Below are positions 10,974 to 19,698 of a stretch of DNA of 64,000 nt, piece by piece; the first letter of the stretch is position 1; each line of letters begins with the position of its first letter. This stretch comes from Aminobacter anthyllidis (lineage in GTDB: Bacteria; Pseudomonadota; Alphaproteobacteria; Rhizobiales; Rhizobiaceae), in contig NZ_JAFLWW010000013.1 in NCBI RefSeq assembly GCF_018555685.1, forward strand, positions 62,001-126,000, written 5' to 3'. The position numbers were made by a program, and so were the translations under genes. The notes beneath the pieces were generated by a model. It was not told the DNA's origin. It saw only the letters and a list, made by a program, of their open reading frames with translations, and ran no database searches.

Positions 10974-12590
10974 CTAGGTGCGGCGATCCCTGAGGATCAT
11001 TTCGGCTGCCCGCTCGGCGATCATGATGACAGGCGAATTGGTGTTGCCGGAGACGATTGTCGGCATGATCGAGGCGTCGACCACCCGAAGCCCCTCGAGC
11101 CCGTGCACGCGCAGCCGGTCGTCGACAACGGCCATGTTGTCTGCGCCCATCTTGCAGGTGCCGACGGGGTGGAAGATGGTCGTGCCGATGTCGCCGGCCT
11201 TGCGGAGCAGGTCTTCGTCGCTGTCGTATTGCGTGCCGGGCAGCATTTCCTCAGGTGCAAAGCGCGCGACGGCCTTGGCCTTCATCAGGCGGCGGACATG
11301 GCGCAGCGAGGCGACGGCGGTGTTGCGGTCGCCGTCGGTGGAGAGGTAGTTCGGCTGGATCTTTGTCGCCGCGCTGGGATCGGCTGATGCCATGTGCACG
11401 GTTCCCCGGCTTTCCGGGCGCAGGTTGCAGACGGACACGGTGACCGCGGGATAGCGGTGCAGCGGCTCGCCGAGCCGGTCGGTGCTGAGCGGCTGGACAT
11501 GATATTCGAGGTCGGGCGTTTCGAGGCGCGGATCGCTTTTGGCGAAGATGCCGAGCTGGCTCGGCGCCATCGACAGCGGGCCGCTGCGCTTGACCGCATA
11601 TTCGAGACCCATGGCCGCACGGCTGAACAGATTGTGGTAGCGCTGGTTGAGCGTGGCCGCACCCGTCACCTTGAACACGGTGCGGATCTGCAGATGGTCC
11701 TGCAGGTTTTCGCCGACGCCCGGCAAGGCGTGGCGGATTTCGATGCCGAGGCGTGAGAGCAGCTCGGGGCGGCCGACGCCGGAGAGTTCGAGGAGCTTCG
11801 GTGAATTGATGGCGCCGGCGGCGAGGATGGTCTGGCCTGACTTGACCTGGTGCAGTTGCCCGTCCTTGCGGAAGACAAGGCCGGTGATGCGACGGCCGTC
11901 GAAGGTCAGCCGCTCGGTCTCGGCACCGGTGACTACACGCAGGTTCTGGCGATCGGTTATGCCGCGCAGGAATGCCTTGGAAGTGTTCCAGCGCGCGCCC
12001 CTCTTCTGGTTGACCTCGAAATAGCCGGAGCCTTCATTGGTGCCGGTGTTGAAGTCATCGGTGCGCGGTATGCCGAGTTCTTCGGCGGCGTCGCGGAAGG
12101 CGTCGAGGATCGGCCAGGACAGGCGCTGCTTTTCGATGCGCCACTCGCCGCCCGCACCATGCATGGCGCTGTTGCCGCCATGATAATCCTCCGACTTCAG
12201 GAAGTAGGGCAGCACGTCGTCCCAGCCCCAGCCGACATTGCCGGCCTGGCGCCAGCCATCATAGTCGGCGGCCTGGCCGCGCATGTAGATCATGCCGTTG
12301 ATCGACGAGCAGCCGCCCAGCACCTTGCCGCGGGGATAGTTGAGGCTGCGGCCGTTGAGGCCGGCTTCCGGCTCGGTCTTCATCAGCCAGTCGGTGCGTG
12401 GGTTGCCCATGCAGTAGAGGTAGCCGATCGGGATGTTGACCCAGTGGTAGCGGTCGGAGCCGCCGGCTTCGAGCAAAAGCACGCGGTTTTTGGGATCGGC
12501 TGACAGCCGGTTGGCGAGCACGCAGCCGGCGGAGCCGGCACCGACGATGACGTAGTCGTAGTCACCAAATGAGGACGAAACTTCGGTCAC
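10974..12590 (-). CDS. GMC-family FAD oxidoreductase (choline/alcohol dehydrogenase type)
   Basis: This 538-aa flavoenzyme has the N-terminal FAD-binding signature DYVIVGAGSAGCVLANRLS, GMC motif 1 around GKVLGGCSSINGMIYMRG, and the C-terminal HPVGTCKMG and VVDASIMPTIVSGNTNSP motifs that carry the active-site His/Asn region. It resembles BetA choline dehydrogenase, but the family includes many polyol and alcohol dehydrogenases. It is the last gene of the polyol operon and starts with GTG overlapping the kinase stop by four bases. That coupling suggests a role in oxidising the imported polyol or a pathway alcohol rather than choline. Confidence 0.8.
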   Translation of the reverse strand: MTEVSSSFGDYDYVIVGAGSAGCVLANRLSADPKNRVLLLEAGGSDRYHWVNIPIGYLYCMGNPRTDWLMKTEPEAGLNGRSLNYPRGKVLGGCSSINGMIYMRGQAADYDGWRQAGNVGWGWDDVLPYFLKSEDYHGGNSAMHGAGGEWRIEKQRLSWPILDAFRDAAEELGIPRTDDFNTGTNEGSGYFEVNQKRGARWNTSKAFLRGITDRQNLRVVTGAETERLTFDGRRITGLVFRKDGQLHQVKSGQTILAAGAINSPKLLELSGVGRPELLSRLGIEIRHALPGVGENLQDHLQIRTVFKVTGAATLNQRYHNLFSRAAMGLEYAVKRSGPLSMAPSQLGIFAKSDPRLETPDLEYHVQPLSTDRLGEPLHRYPAVTVSVCNLRPESRGTVHMASADPSAATKIQPNYLSTDGDRNTAVASLRHVRRLMKAKAVARFAPEEMLPGTQYDSDEDLLRKAGDIGTTIFHPVGTCKMGADNMAVVDDRLRVHGLEGLRVVDASIMPTIVSGNTNSPVIMIAERAAEMILRDRRT

Positions 12591-14113
12591 GATTGCGCCT
12601 GCCCGGATGCCTGTTCGGGGGCGATGCGCTGCCAGATCGGCGTCATCGCCTGGTTGATCTCGCCATACAGGCGATAGCGCCTGGAATACACAGGGGCAAT
12701 CGCGCCATTAGGCGTATAGTGCCGGGCTGCCGCCGTCATTGCGGTCGCGCCGGCGCTGTAGTCTGCAAAGATGCCGACGCCGCTAGCCGCCGCAATCGCC
12801 GCACCGAGCGCACCGGTCTCGCGGCTGCGCGCCACGGTGACGGGAACGCCAAGCACGTCGGCGAAGATCTGCGGCCAGATGGCACTGCGCGAGCCGCCGC
12901 CCGACAATATGACCTCGTCGAAGACCGCGCCCGCCTTGCGCAAGGTTTCGACGTGGCGCCTGTGCTCGAAGGCGACGCCTTCGAACAAAGCGCGCAGCAT
13001 GTGGGCGCGCGTGTGCCAGCCGGCGATGCCGTAGAAGCCGGCGCGGGCGTGGCCGTTCTGCTGCGAGCCGTAGAGGAACGGGTGGTAGATCGGGATGTCA
13101 CTGTTGGGATCGACCGAGGCGACGAGTTCGCTGCACAGTTCGAACGGCGAGGCGCTGGCGTCATGTCCGTGTTCGAGGAACTCGCGAACGATCCATTCGA
13201 GATTCGCGGCCGACGTCGCGCTCGATTCGATCGCCAGATAGCGGCTGGGGTCGAAGGTCGAGAGCATGAAGATCGAGGGGTCGCGGATCGGTTCGTCCGT
13301 GATGACCTGGTTGACGCTCCAGGTGCCGGCGATGATCGAAGCCGCGCCGGTGCGGGTGACGCCGGAGCCGACGGCACTGGCGACGACGTCGAACAGCCCG
13401 GCGACGACGGGCGTGCCGGCGCGCAGGCCGGTGAGTGCCGCGACCTCCGGTGTGACGTGGCCGGCGATCTCGGCCGACTCCAGCACCGGCGGCAAAAGCT
13501 CCATGCAGTCGCCGAGGCCATAGGCGGCGAGCAGGTCGTGGTCGTAGCGGCGGCCGGGCATCTGCAGCAGGCCGCAGCCCGACATGTCTGACGTGTCGGT
13601 CGAGCGCGCGCCGGTGAGCCGGTTGACGACAAAATCCTTGCACAGGAACACCGTGCCGATGCGGCTGAAAAGCTCCGGCGCATGGCGCTTGATCCAGGCG
13701 AGCAGGGTCGGCGTCTGTGCTGCCCACGGCTTTTGCAGGCAATGGACATAGGTGCGCTCGCCGACATCGTGTCGAGCCCATTCGTCGACGATGCCGACAG
13801 CGCGCGTGTCGAGCGACTGGATGCCGACCAGCGGTGCACCGTCACGGTCGAGCGCGTAGAGGCCGTTGCCATGCCCGGCGCAGCCGATGGCGACGATCTC
13901 GCTTGGGTCGATGCCGGCCTGGTCGATGCACTCGCCGATGACGGCGACCGCGTTGCGCCAGAGCTCGTCGAGGTCGCGCTCGACATGGCCTGGCTTCGGC
14001 ATGCAGGAGTGGCCGTCACGGGCGGCGAGCGCGAGTTCGCGCCCCGACAGGTCGAAGATGATCGCCTTGATGACGGTGTTGCCCGCATCGAGGCCGAGAA
14101 TATACGTGCCCAT
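12587..14113 (-). CDS. FGGY-family carbohydrate kinase (L-xylulose/erythritol kinase-like)
   Basis: This 508-aa kinase of the FGGY family has the N-terminal phosphate-binding segment GLDAGNTVIKAIIFD, the catalytic-base region near RDLDELW and the C-terminal ATP motif region ILSGGGSRSAIWPQIFADVL. Overall it reads closer to L-xylulokinase (LyxK) and erythritol kinase than to xylulokinase, for example PVVAGLFDVVASAVGSGVT and the YGIAGWHTRAHMLRALFEG block. GGGAGGAG lies about six bases before the ATG. It would phosphorylate the imported sugar or polyol in the cytoplasm, feeding the GlpD-like dehydrogenase and aldolase encoded upstream. The exact substrate is not determined by sequence. Confidence 0.78.
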   Translation of the reverse strand: MGTYILGLDAGNTVIKAIIFDLSGRELALAARDGHSCMPKPGHVERDLDELWRNAVAVIGECIDQAGIDPSEIVAIGCAGHGNGLYALDRDGAPLVGIQSLDTRAVGIVDEWARHDVGERTYVHCLQKPWAAQTPTLLAWIKRHAPELFSRIGTVFLCKDFVVNRLTGARSTDTSDMSGCGLLQMPGRRYDHDLLAAYGLGDCMELLPPVLESAEIAGHVTPEVAALTGLRAGTPVVAGLFDVVASAVGSGVTRTGAASIIAGTWSVNQVITDEPIRDPSIFMLSTFDPSRYLAIESSATSAANLEWIVREFLEHGHDASASPFELCSELVASVDPNSDIPIYHPFLYGSQQNGHARAGFYGIAGWHTRAHMLRALFEGVAFEHRRHVETLRKAGAVFDEVILSGGGSRSAIWPQIFADVLGVPVTVARSRETGALGAAIAAASGVGIFADYSAGATAMTAAARHYTPNGAIAPVYSRRYRLYGEINQAMTPIWQRIAPEQASGQAQS

Positions 14114-14137
14114 TTGGCTCCTCCCGATGCCGCTGAC

Positions 14138-14980
14138 CTAGGCCTGCTTGTACAGGTCGAAGGCCGTGGCACCATCCGCACCGTCGTGGATGATCGCCAT
14201 CAGTCCGCGCACGACAGCGCTCGGATTGGCATGCTGGTAGATATTGCGGCCATAGACCATCCCCATCGCGCCCTGCGCCATCAGTGCTGCCGACTTGTCG
14301 AACACGGCGCGCAGGTCTTCCTTGCCGCCGCCACGGACAAGCACCGGGCAGCGCGCTGCCTCGACGACACGGTGGAAGTCGTTGGGATCGGTGGTCGGGT
14401 CGGCCTTGATGATGTCGGCGCCCATCTCGCGGGCGAGCCGCGTCAGGGTGACGATCTTTTCGGCGTCGCCGTCGACCATGTAGCCGCCGCTCTGGTCGAC
14501 CGGCAGCATGGCCAGCGGCTCGATCATCAGCGGCAGGCCGTATTTCTCGCAGTCGGCGCGGACACGGGCGATGTTCTGGACGCACTGGCGAAACAGGTCC
14601 GGCTCGTCGGGCAGCATGAACAGGTTGACGACGACGCAGGCCGCATCCATCTCGATGGCGCCGAGCAGCGGCTCGGCCTCGTTCTGCAGCACCGCCCACA
14701 TCGCCCGGTGGCGGATCTTGTTGTAGGGGTTGCCCATGTCGATGCGCATGACCAGCGCCGGCTTGTCCTTACCCGGCACCGCCTGCAGCAGGTCGGCCTG
14801 GCCATAGTTCATCTGGATGGCGTCGGGGCCGGCCTTGACCAACTGGGCGACCACGCCAGCCATGTCTTCGAGCCCGTTGAGAAAGCTCGGCTCGTTGCAG
14901 ACGCCGTGATCGATGGCGACGTCGAGGCAGCGGCCGCCCGTGAAGAGCCGGTTCATGCGGACTTTGTGGTTCAGGCGCAT
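14138..14980 (-). CDS. Class I aldolase of the LsrF/FbaB/DeoC-like family
   Basis: This 280-aa TIM-barrel aldolase has its Schiff-base lysine region in DIIKADPTTD and the phosphate-binding end in PVLVRGGGKEDLRAVFDKS, as in LsrF and archaeal-type class I fructose-bisphosphate aldolases. I choose ATG 14980, preceded by GGAG at six bases; the longer frame upstream overlaps the previous gene. The start overlaps the end of the GlpD-like gene by ten bases. In this operon it probably cleaves the ketose phosphate made by the kinase and dehydrogenase into a C3 phosphate and an aldehyde. Confidence 0.78.
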   Translation of the reverse strand: MRLNHKVRMNRLFTGGRCLDVAIDHGVCNEPSFLNGLEDMAGVVAQLVKAGPDAIQMNYGQADLLQAVPGKDKPALVMRIDMGNPYNKIRHRAMWAVLQNEAEPLLGAIEMDAACVVVNLFMLPDEPDLFRQCVQNIARVRADCEKYGLPLMIEPLAMLPVDQSGGYMVDGDAEKIVTLTRLAREMGADIIKADPTTDPNDFHRVVEAARCPVLVRGGGKEDLRAVFDKSAALMAQGAMGMVYGRNIYQHANPSAVVRGLMAIIHDGADGATAFDLYKQA

Positions 14981-16683
14981 AGGGCGCTCCTTGTGTCGTT
15001 CGTCTGGGAGAGATCGGAAATGGAAATGCCGTGCTGGCGGGCGAGCAAGGCTAGGAAGGCTGTGCGTTCGTCGGTTGCCTGGGCCGTGCTCCAGCCTTTG
15101 CAATCGGCCAGGATGTCGAGCACGGCCTCGATGAGGGCAAGGCTGAGGCCGCCCGAAATGGCGATGGTGGTGCGGCGCAGGAAGATGTCGGCCAGGCATT
15201 CGACCTGCTCGCGCGCGACGATCAGGCGGATCTCGCCTGTGGAGTAGGTCGATCCGGCCAGCATCGGGTCAGAGGCGAGGTCGGCTATGAAATCCACCGC
15301 CGAAGTGCCGTAGCGCTCAAGCAGCACTTTTGCGCGTTCGGCTGGCACGCCATGCTTGGCGCCAAAGGCGACACACCATTTTTCCGGGTCGGCGGGAAAG
15401 TCGCGTCCGCCGCCGATGGCGAGATCTTCGGTGCCGGTGCTGCGCTTGAGGCCAAGCCGCTCCAGCGCCATGTCGGCCGCCATCTCGCCGAAGGAGCGGA
15501 AGGTCGTCCACTTGCCGCCGATCATGCACAGAGTTGCCGGCAGGTCGCCGCTTGGCTCCACGAACTCGCAGAAATGATCACGCGGGATGCGTCCGGTGAA
15601 GCTGTCGTCGCTGGCGGGCAAGGGACGCACGCCGGAGAAGCGGAAGACGATCTCGCTGTCGGCAATGGCGATCGAGGGGAACACGAAGGCGAGCGACTGC
15701 AGGATGTAGCTGCGCTCGTCGTCGTCGCAGCGGACCTGGTCGGGATCGTCGACGCGGATGTCGGTCGAGCCGATCAGCACCTTGCCGAGATAAGGAAACA
15801 GGATGCAGATGCGCCCATCCTCGTTTTCGTAATAGACCATGTGGCCGCCAAGCGCGTCATGCAGTTCGGCGTTGTCGACGATCAGGTGCGAACCCTTGGT
15901 GCCGCCCATCATGCGCGGTGCTGAAGCGCCGATGGCCTTGTTGGTCAGGTCGATCCAGCCGCCGGTGGCGTTGATGATCAGTTTCGGGCGGACCGGCAGC
16001 ACCTCACCGGTCAAGCTGTCAGTGAGGACAAGGCCGTCGTCAGATGCGGCGACGGTGGCGTAGTTCAGGGCGCGCGCGGTTGGGCCCGATGCCATGGCGT
16101 CGAACAGCATTTCCAGGCCGAGGCGCTCGGGACGGCTGACCCAGGCGTCGTAATAGGTGGCTGAGCTGCGGATGTCGGGATTGATCGCAGGCCATGCCTT
16201 GAGGGTTTCGGCGCGCCCCCGGAAGCGGTGCTTCGGCATCAACCGCCTCGCTGCCGTGAACAGGTCGTACATGGTCAGGCCGGCCTTGATCACCAGCGCG
16301 CCGCGACGGCTGGGATTACGCGTCAGGCCAAGAAAGCGGACGGCACCATTGGCGATGCCGGAAAAGGTGTCGAAGATCGGCACCGTCGTTGGCAGCGGCG
16401 CGACATAATGCGGTGCGTTCTTCAGCAGCCGGTCGCGCTCGACCAGCGATTCCCGCACCAGCTTGAACTCGCCGTTTTCGAGATAGCGCAAGCCACCATG
16501 CACCATGCGCGACAGCGCCGCGCTGGCGCCCGAGCAATAGTCGCCCTTCTCGGCGAGCACGACGTCGATGCCTTGCAGGGCCAGCTCCCGGAACACCGAG
16601 ATGCCGTTGATGCCGCCGCCTATCACAAGCACGGCAATATCGGGCCGCTCCCGCAGAGCGGCGAGTGTGTCGTTGCGGTTCAT
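14971..16683 (-). CDS. FAD-dependent glycerol-3-phosphate dehydrogenase family protein (GlpD/EryB-like)
   Basis: This 570-aa protein has an N-terminal dinucleotide-binding site (VLVIGGGINGISVFRELAL), the GlpD signature SRMVHGGLRYLENGEF, the substrate-region block STDIRVDD, FSGVRPLPASDD, and a C-terminal DAO_C-type domain (residues about 390-540). GlpD, and the paralogue EryB that oxidises erythritol phosphate, share this plan. I start at ATG 16683 (MNRNDTLAALRERPD); the upstream in-frame extension overlaps non-coding bases and looks unlike protein. With the kinase and aldolase next to it, the likely substrate is a polyol phosphate rather than glycerol 3-phosphate. Confidence 0.8.
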   Translation of the reverse strand: MNRNDTLAALRERPDIAVLVIGGGINGISVFRELALQGIDVVLAEKGDYCSGASAALSRMVHGGLRYLENGEFKLVRESLVERDRLLKNAPHYVAPLPTTVPIFDTFSGIANGAVRFLGLTRNPSRRGALVIKAGLTMYDLFTAARRLMPKHRFRGRAETLKAWPAINPDIRSSATYYDAWVSRPERLGLEMLFDAMASGPTARALNYATVAASDDGLVLTDSLTGEVLPVRPKLIINATGGWIDLTNKAIGASAPRMMGGTKGSHLIVDNAELHDALGGHMVYYENEDGRICILFPYLGKVLIGSTDIRVDDPDQVRCDDDERSYILQSLAFVFPSIAIADSEIVFRFSGVRPLPASDDSFTGRIPRDHFCEFVEPSGDLPATLCMIGGKWTTFRSFGEMAADMALERLGLKRSTGTEDLAIGGGRDFPADPEKWCVAFGAKHGVPAERAKVLLERYGTSAVDFIADLASDPMLAGSTYSTGEIRLIVAREQVECLADIFLRRTTIAISGGLSLALIEAVLDILADCKGWSTAQATDERTAFLALLARQHGISISDLSQTNDTRSALCA

Positions 16684-16702
16684 GTGGGCTGTGCCTTTTC
16701 GC

Positions 16703-17698
16703 TCAGGCATCCATGGAGGTGAGATGCGTGGCGATTGCCGTGTCGATGATTGCCAGTTCGTCCGCGCCAAGCGTGATCTCGCCGGCCCGGGCATTGTCGA
16801 TCGCCTGTTCGGCATTGCGCGCACCGCACAGGCCGAAAGTGATGCCGGGCTGGGCGAGTGTCCAGGCGATGACGATCTGGGCCATTGACGCCTTGTGCTG
16901 TTCGGCGATCGGGGCGATGGCGAGCTTGAGGTTTGCCACCTTCTGCCGGTTGGCGGCGGAGAAGCGCGGATTGCCCTTGCGCTGGTCGTCGCCGCTGAAT
17001 TCGCGCGACGGGTCGATCATGCCTGTCAGCAGGCCGAGCGCCAGCGAGGAGTAGCTGAGCGTGGCGACGTCGTTGCGCTGCGTGATCGGCAGCAGGGTCT
17101 GTTCGATCTCGCGGTCGATCATCGAATAGCGTTCCTGAATCGCGTCGATCTGGCCGGCGGCGACATAGTTCTCGAGGTCCTCGGCGCTGACATTGGAAGC
17201 GCCGATGGCGCGGATTTTTCCTTCCGCCTTGAGCTTTTCGAGCGTCGCCATGGTGTCAGTGATCGGCGTCGTCGGGTCCTGCCAATGGGTGATGTAGAGG
17301 TCGATGTAGTCGGTGCCGAGGCGGCGCATGCTCTGCTCGAGCTCATGGGCGATGCCGTCGGCGCCGAGATAGCGGTGCACCGGCTTGCCATCCTGGTCGA
17401 AGAAGTGGTTGCCCTTGCCGGAGTGCCAATTGAGCCCGCATTTGGTGGCGATGACGACCTTGTCGCGCTTGCCCCTGATCGCCTTGCCGACAATCTCTTC
17501 GCTGCGGCCGAGGCCATAGGCGGGCGCGGTGTCGATCAGGCTGATGCCTGCTTCAATGGAGGCTTCGATGGCACGGATCGAGGCCTGCTCGTCGGTACCG
17601 CCCCACATCCAGCCGCCAATCGCCCAGGTGCCGAGGCCTACGGCCGATGCGGAGACGTCGGAGCGGCCGATGCGGCGTTGGATTTGTCGGGAGCTCAT
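16703..17698 (-). CDS. Aldo/keto reductase
   Basis: This 331-aa NAD(P)H-dependent TIM-barrel oxidoreductase shows the catalytic tetrad as Asp56 and Tyr61 (LIDTAPAYGLG), Lys86 (IATKCGLN) and His138 (LYITHWQDP). The NADP-binding end is at FGLCGARNAEQAIDNA. The start overlaps the stop of the SorC regulator as ATGA. Its place between regulator and dehydrogenase suggests interconversion of the polyol and its aldehyde or ketone, or reduction of the aldehyde released by the aldolase. Confidence 0.85.
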   Translation of the reverse strand: MSSRQIQRRIGRSDVSASAVGLGTWAIGGWMWGGTDEQASIRAIEASIEAGISLIDTAPAYGLGRSEEIVGKAIRGKRDKVVIATKCGLNWHSGKGNHFFDQDGKPVHRYLGADGIAHELEQSMRRLGTDYIDLYITHWQDPTTPITDTMATLEKLKAEGKIRAIGASNVSAEDLENYVAAGQIDAIQERYSMIDREIEQTLLPITQRNDVATLSYSSLALGLLTGMIDPSREFSGDDQRKGNPRFSAANRQKVANLKLAIAPIAEQHKASMAQIVIAWTLAQPGITFGLCGARNAEQAIDNARAGEITLGADELAIIDTAIATHLTSMDA

Positions 17699-18675
17699 GC
17701 TGCCTCCTGTTCGGCAAGGTCGAGAATCTGGAGGCTTGTCGCCTCGTCGGTGACGATGGTGTCGAGATGGCTGCCGCGCATGGCGCTGAGGATCGGCGCT
17801 GCCTTGCTCGGGCCGCTGGCGATGCCGATCGAACGCGGGATGGTGGCGAATTCGTCCAGTGTCAGCGACACCAGTGAACGGTTGAGCGCGTAGCTGCAGA
17901 GCTTGCCATTGTGGTCGATGAGGTGGGCGAGCAATTCGCCTGATGCGCCCGACTGCTCGATGGCGCGGCGGTCGGCGCTCGAGGACGGATGCAGGTCGTA
18001 ATAGCTGGAGTCGTCGGTCAGGATCGAGCCGATGCCGACGACCGCGACATCGGCCTCGCGCGCCTTGCGGAAGACGTCGGCGACCGAGCGCACGCCCATC
18101 AGCATCTCGCGCTGCTCCGGCGTGTCGGCAAACAGCGGCGCATGGACCTGGTAGGCGCGGCCGCCGAGCTTGTCGGCCATCAGCGACGCGACGTGATTGA
18201 CGTCGGTGTAGTGCTTGCCCTGGACGAGGCCGGTTGCCGGGATGACCTCGACGTCGTAGCGGCGGCCGGGCTTCAGCCCGGCAACAAGCGCGCTGACGCC
18301 CTTGCCGCCAGTGATCGAGATGGTGTCGCCGTCCTTGATGGTGTCGAGCAGCAGGCTGGCCGCCGCTTCGCCGACACGCTGCAAGGCGGTCTGCGGATTG
18401 TCCGATACCGATGGCACGACCACGGCGCGTTCGATGCCGCCGAGTGCAACAAGACGTGCTTCGATGTCGACGAGATGGTCGATCGGCGACTTGATCTTGA
18501 TCTCGACGAGGCCGAGCTGGTGGCCGCGCTTGATCAGCCGGTTGACGGTGGCGTGCGAGATGCCGAGTTCCCGGGCGATGTCGGCCTGGGTTTTGCCTTC
18601 GACATAATGCAGCACGAGCGCCTGGTGCATCTGGCGGACGGTCGATATGTCGTCGCGGGTGTTCGGGGGTGCCAT
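17695..18675 (-). CDS. SorC/DeoR-type sugar-responsive transcriptional regulator
   Basis: This 326-aa protein has an N-terminal helix-turn-helix (GKTQADIARELGISHATVNR, residues about 30-50) and a C-terminal SorC sugar-phosphate-binding domain (DGDTISITGGKGVSALV, VGIGSILTDDSSYY, RSIGIASGPSKAAPI). SorC-family members such as EryD, SorC and LsrR answer to phosphorylated sugars or polyols. I start at ATG 18675, 15 bases after the permease stop. It lies inside the operon it presumably controls. The best operator candidate is the palindrome TGAAATATATTTCA at 22505-22518. Confidence 0.83.
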   Translation of the reverse strand: MAPPNTRDDISTVRQMHQALVLHYVEGKTQADIARELGISHATVNRLIKRGHQLGLVEIKIKSPIDHLVDIEARLVALGGIERAVVVPSVSDNPQTALQRVGEAAASLLLDTIKDGDTISITGGKGVSALVAGLKPGRRYDVEVIPATGLVQGKHYTDVNHVASLMADKLGGRAYQVHAPLFADTPEQREMLMGVRSVADVFRKAREADVAVVGIGSILTDDSSYYDLHPSSSADRRAIEQSGASGELLAHLIDHNGKLCSYALNRSLVSLTLDEFATIPRSIGIASGPSKAAPILSAMRGSHLDTIVTDEATSLQILDLAEQEAA

Positions 18676-18692
18676 GATGTCGTCTCGCCTGC

Positions 18693-19679
18693 TCAGGACT
18701 TCTTGCGGTGCAGGAAGTGGTCGATGGAGACGGCGGCGAGCAGGATGCAGCCCTTGATCATGTCCTGCCAGTAGACGGACACGTCGAGCAGGATCAGCGA
18801 GCTGGTGACCACCGACAGCAGCGCCATGCCGAGGATGGCGCCGAAGATGGTGCCGGAGCCACCGTTGAGCGAGGCGCCGCCGATCACGGCTGCTGCGATG
18901 ATGTTGAGCTCCATGCCGGCGCCAAAGGTCGGCGTTGCTGCGCCAAAGCGGGCCATGTAGATGACGCCGGCAAGGCCTGCGAGGGTCGAGCACAGCACCG
19001 TCACCCAGAATTTCACCTGCTTGGTCTTGATGCCGGAGAACTGCGCCGCCTTCTCGTTGGAGCCGGTGTAGAACACCTTGCGGAAGGCGGTGGCGCGACG
19101 CAGCAGGAAGTCGAAGATCGCAACGACGACGACGAAGATGATGATGACATAGGGCAGGCCGTGGAAGCTGCCCTGGCCGATGGCCTTGAAGGCGGGCGGC
19201 AAGGTGAACAGCGACAGCGGCGTGCCCTTGGTGATGACCAGGCACAGGCCGCGCACGATGACCATCGCCGCAAGCGAGGTGATGAAGTGGTTCAAGCCGA
19301 CAATGGTGACGAAGAAGCCCATGGCGGCACCGATCAGGGCGCTGACGCCGATGCCGATCAGGCTTGCTGTCCACGGGTCGAGCCCGGCGAGGAACAATGC
19401 GCCCGAGACGACCATCGAGAAACACACCACCGAGCCGACCGACAGGTCGATGCCGCCGACGATCAGCAGGATGGTCATGCCGACGACGACGATGCCCTCG
19501 ATCGAGAAGCTCATCAGCATGGCGCGGAAATTGCCCCATGTCAGGAAGTGCGGCGAGGCAAAGCTCATGGCGATGCACAGCGCCAGGATGATGACGATCA
19601 GGCCGGCTTCGCGCATCGAGGCGAGGCGGGCGAAGTTGATGCGCCCGCTGCCATCGGGTGCCTTGATCTCGGCGTGCAT
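18693..19679 (-). CDS. Ribose/polyol-type ABC transporter permease (RbsC family)
   Basis: This 328-aa inner-membrane permease has about eight to ten hydrophobic spans. Its family blocks are GIDLSVGSVVCFSMVVSGAL and the conserved cytoplasmic stretch GLNHFITSLAAMVIVRGLCL, and NGGSGTIFGAILGMALLSVV lies near the end. ATG 19679 is chosen because GGGAG stands eight bases upstream; the longer frame runs into the ATPase gene. It forms the channel of the importer with the duplicated ATPase and the binding protein upstream. Confidence 0.88.
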   Translation of the reverse strand: MHAEIKAPDGSGRINFARLASMREAGLIVIILALCIAMSFASPHFLTWGNFRAMLMSFSIEGIVVVGMTILLIVGGIDLSVGSVVCFSMVVSGALFLAGLDPWTASLIGIGVSALIGAAMGFFVTIVGLNHFITSLAAMVIVRGLCLVITKGTPLSLFTLPPAFKAIGQGSFHGLPYVIIIFVVVVAIFDFLLRRATAFRKVFYTGSNEKAAQFSGIKTKQVKFWVTVLCSTLAGLAGVIYMARFGAATPTFGAGMELNIIAAAVIGGASLNGGSGTIFGAILGMALLSVVTSSLILLDVSVYWQDMIKGCILLAAVSIDHFLHRKKS

Positions 19680-19698
19680 CAGGGTTTCTCCCGTTTCT

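Noticed and set aside
13682-15247. 521-aa plus-strand frame
   Set aside because: Antisense to the kinase and aldolase genes, which have complete motifs and ribosome sites.
12587-16683. Calling the operon a classic erythritol eryABCD locus
   Set aside because: A kinase, GlpD-like dehydrogenase and SorC regulator fit, but the tetrulose-phosphate isomerase genes are absent and an aldolase is present instead.
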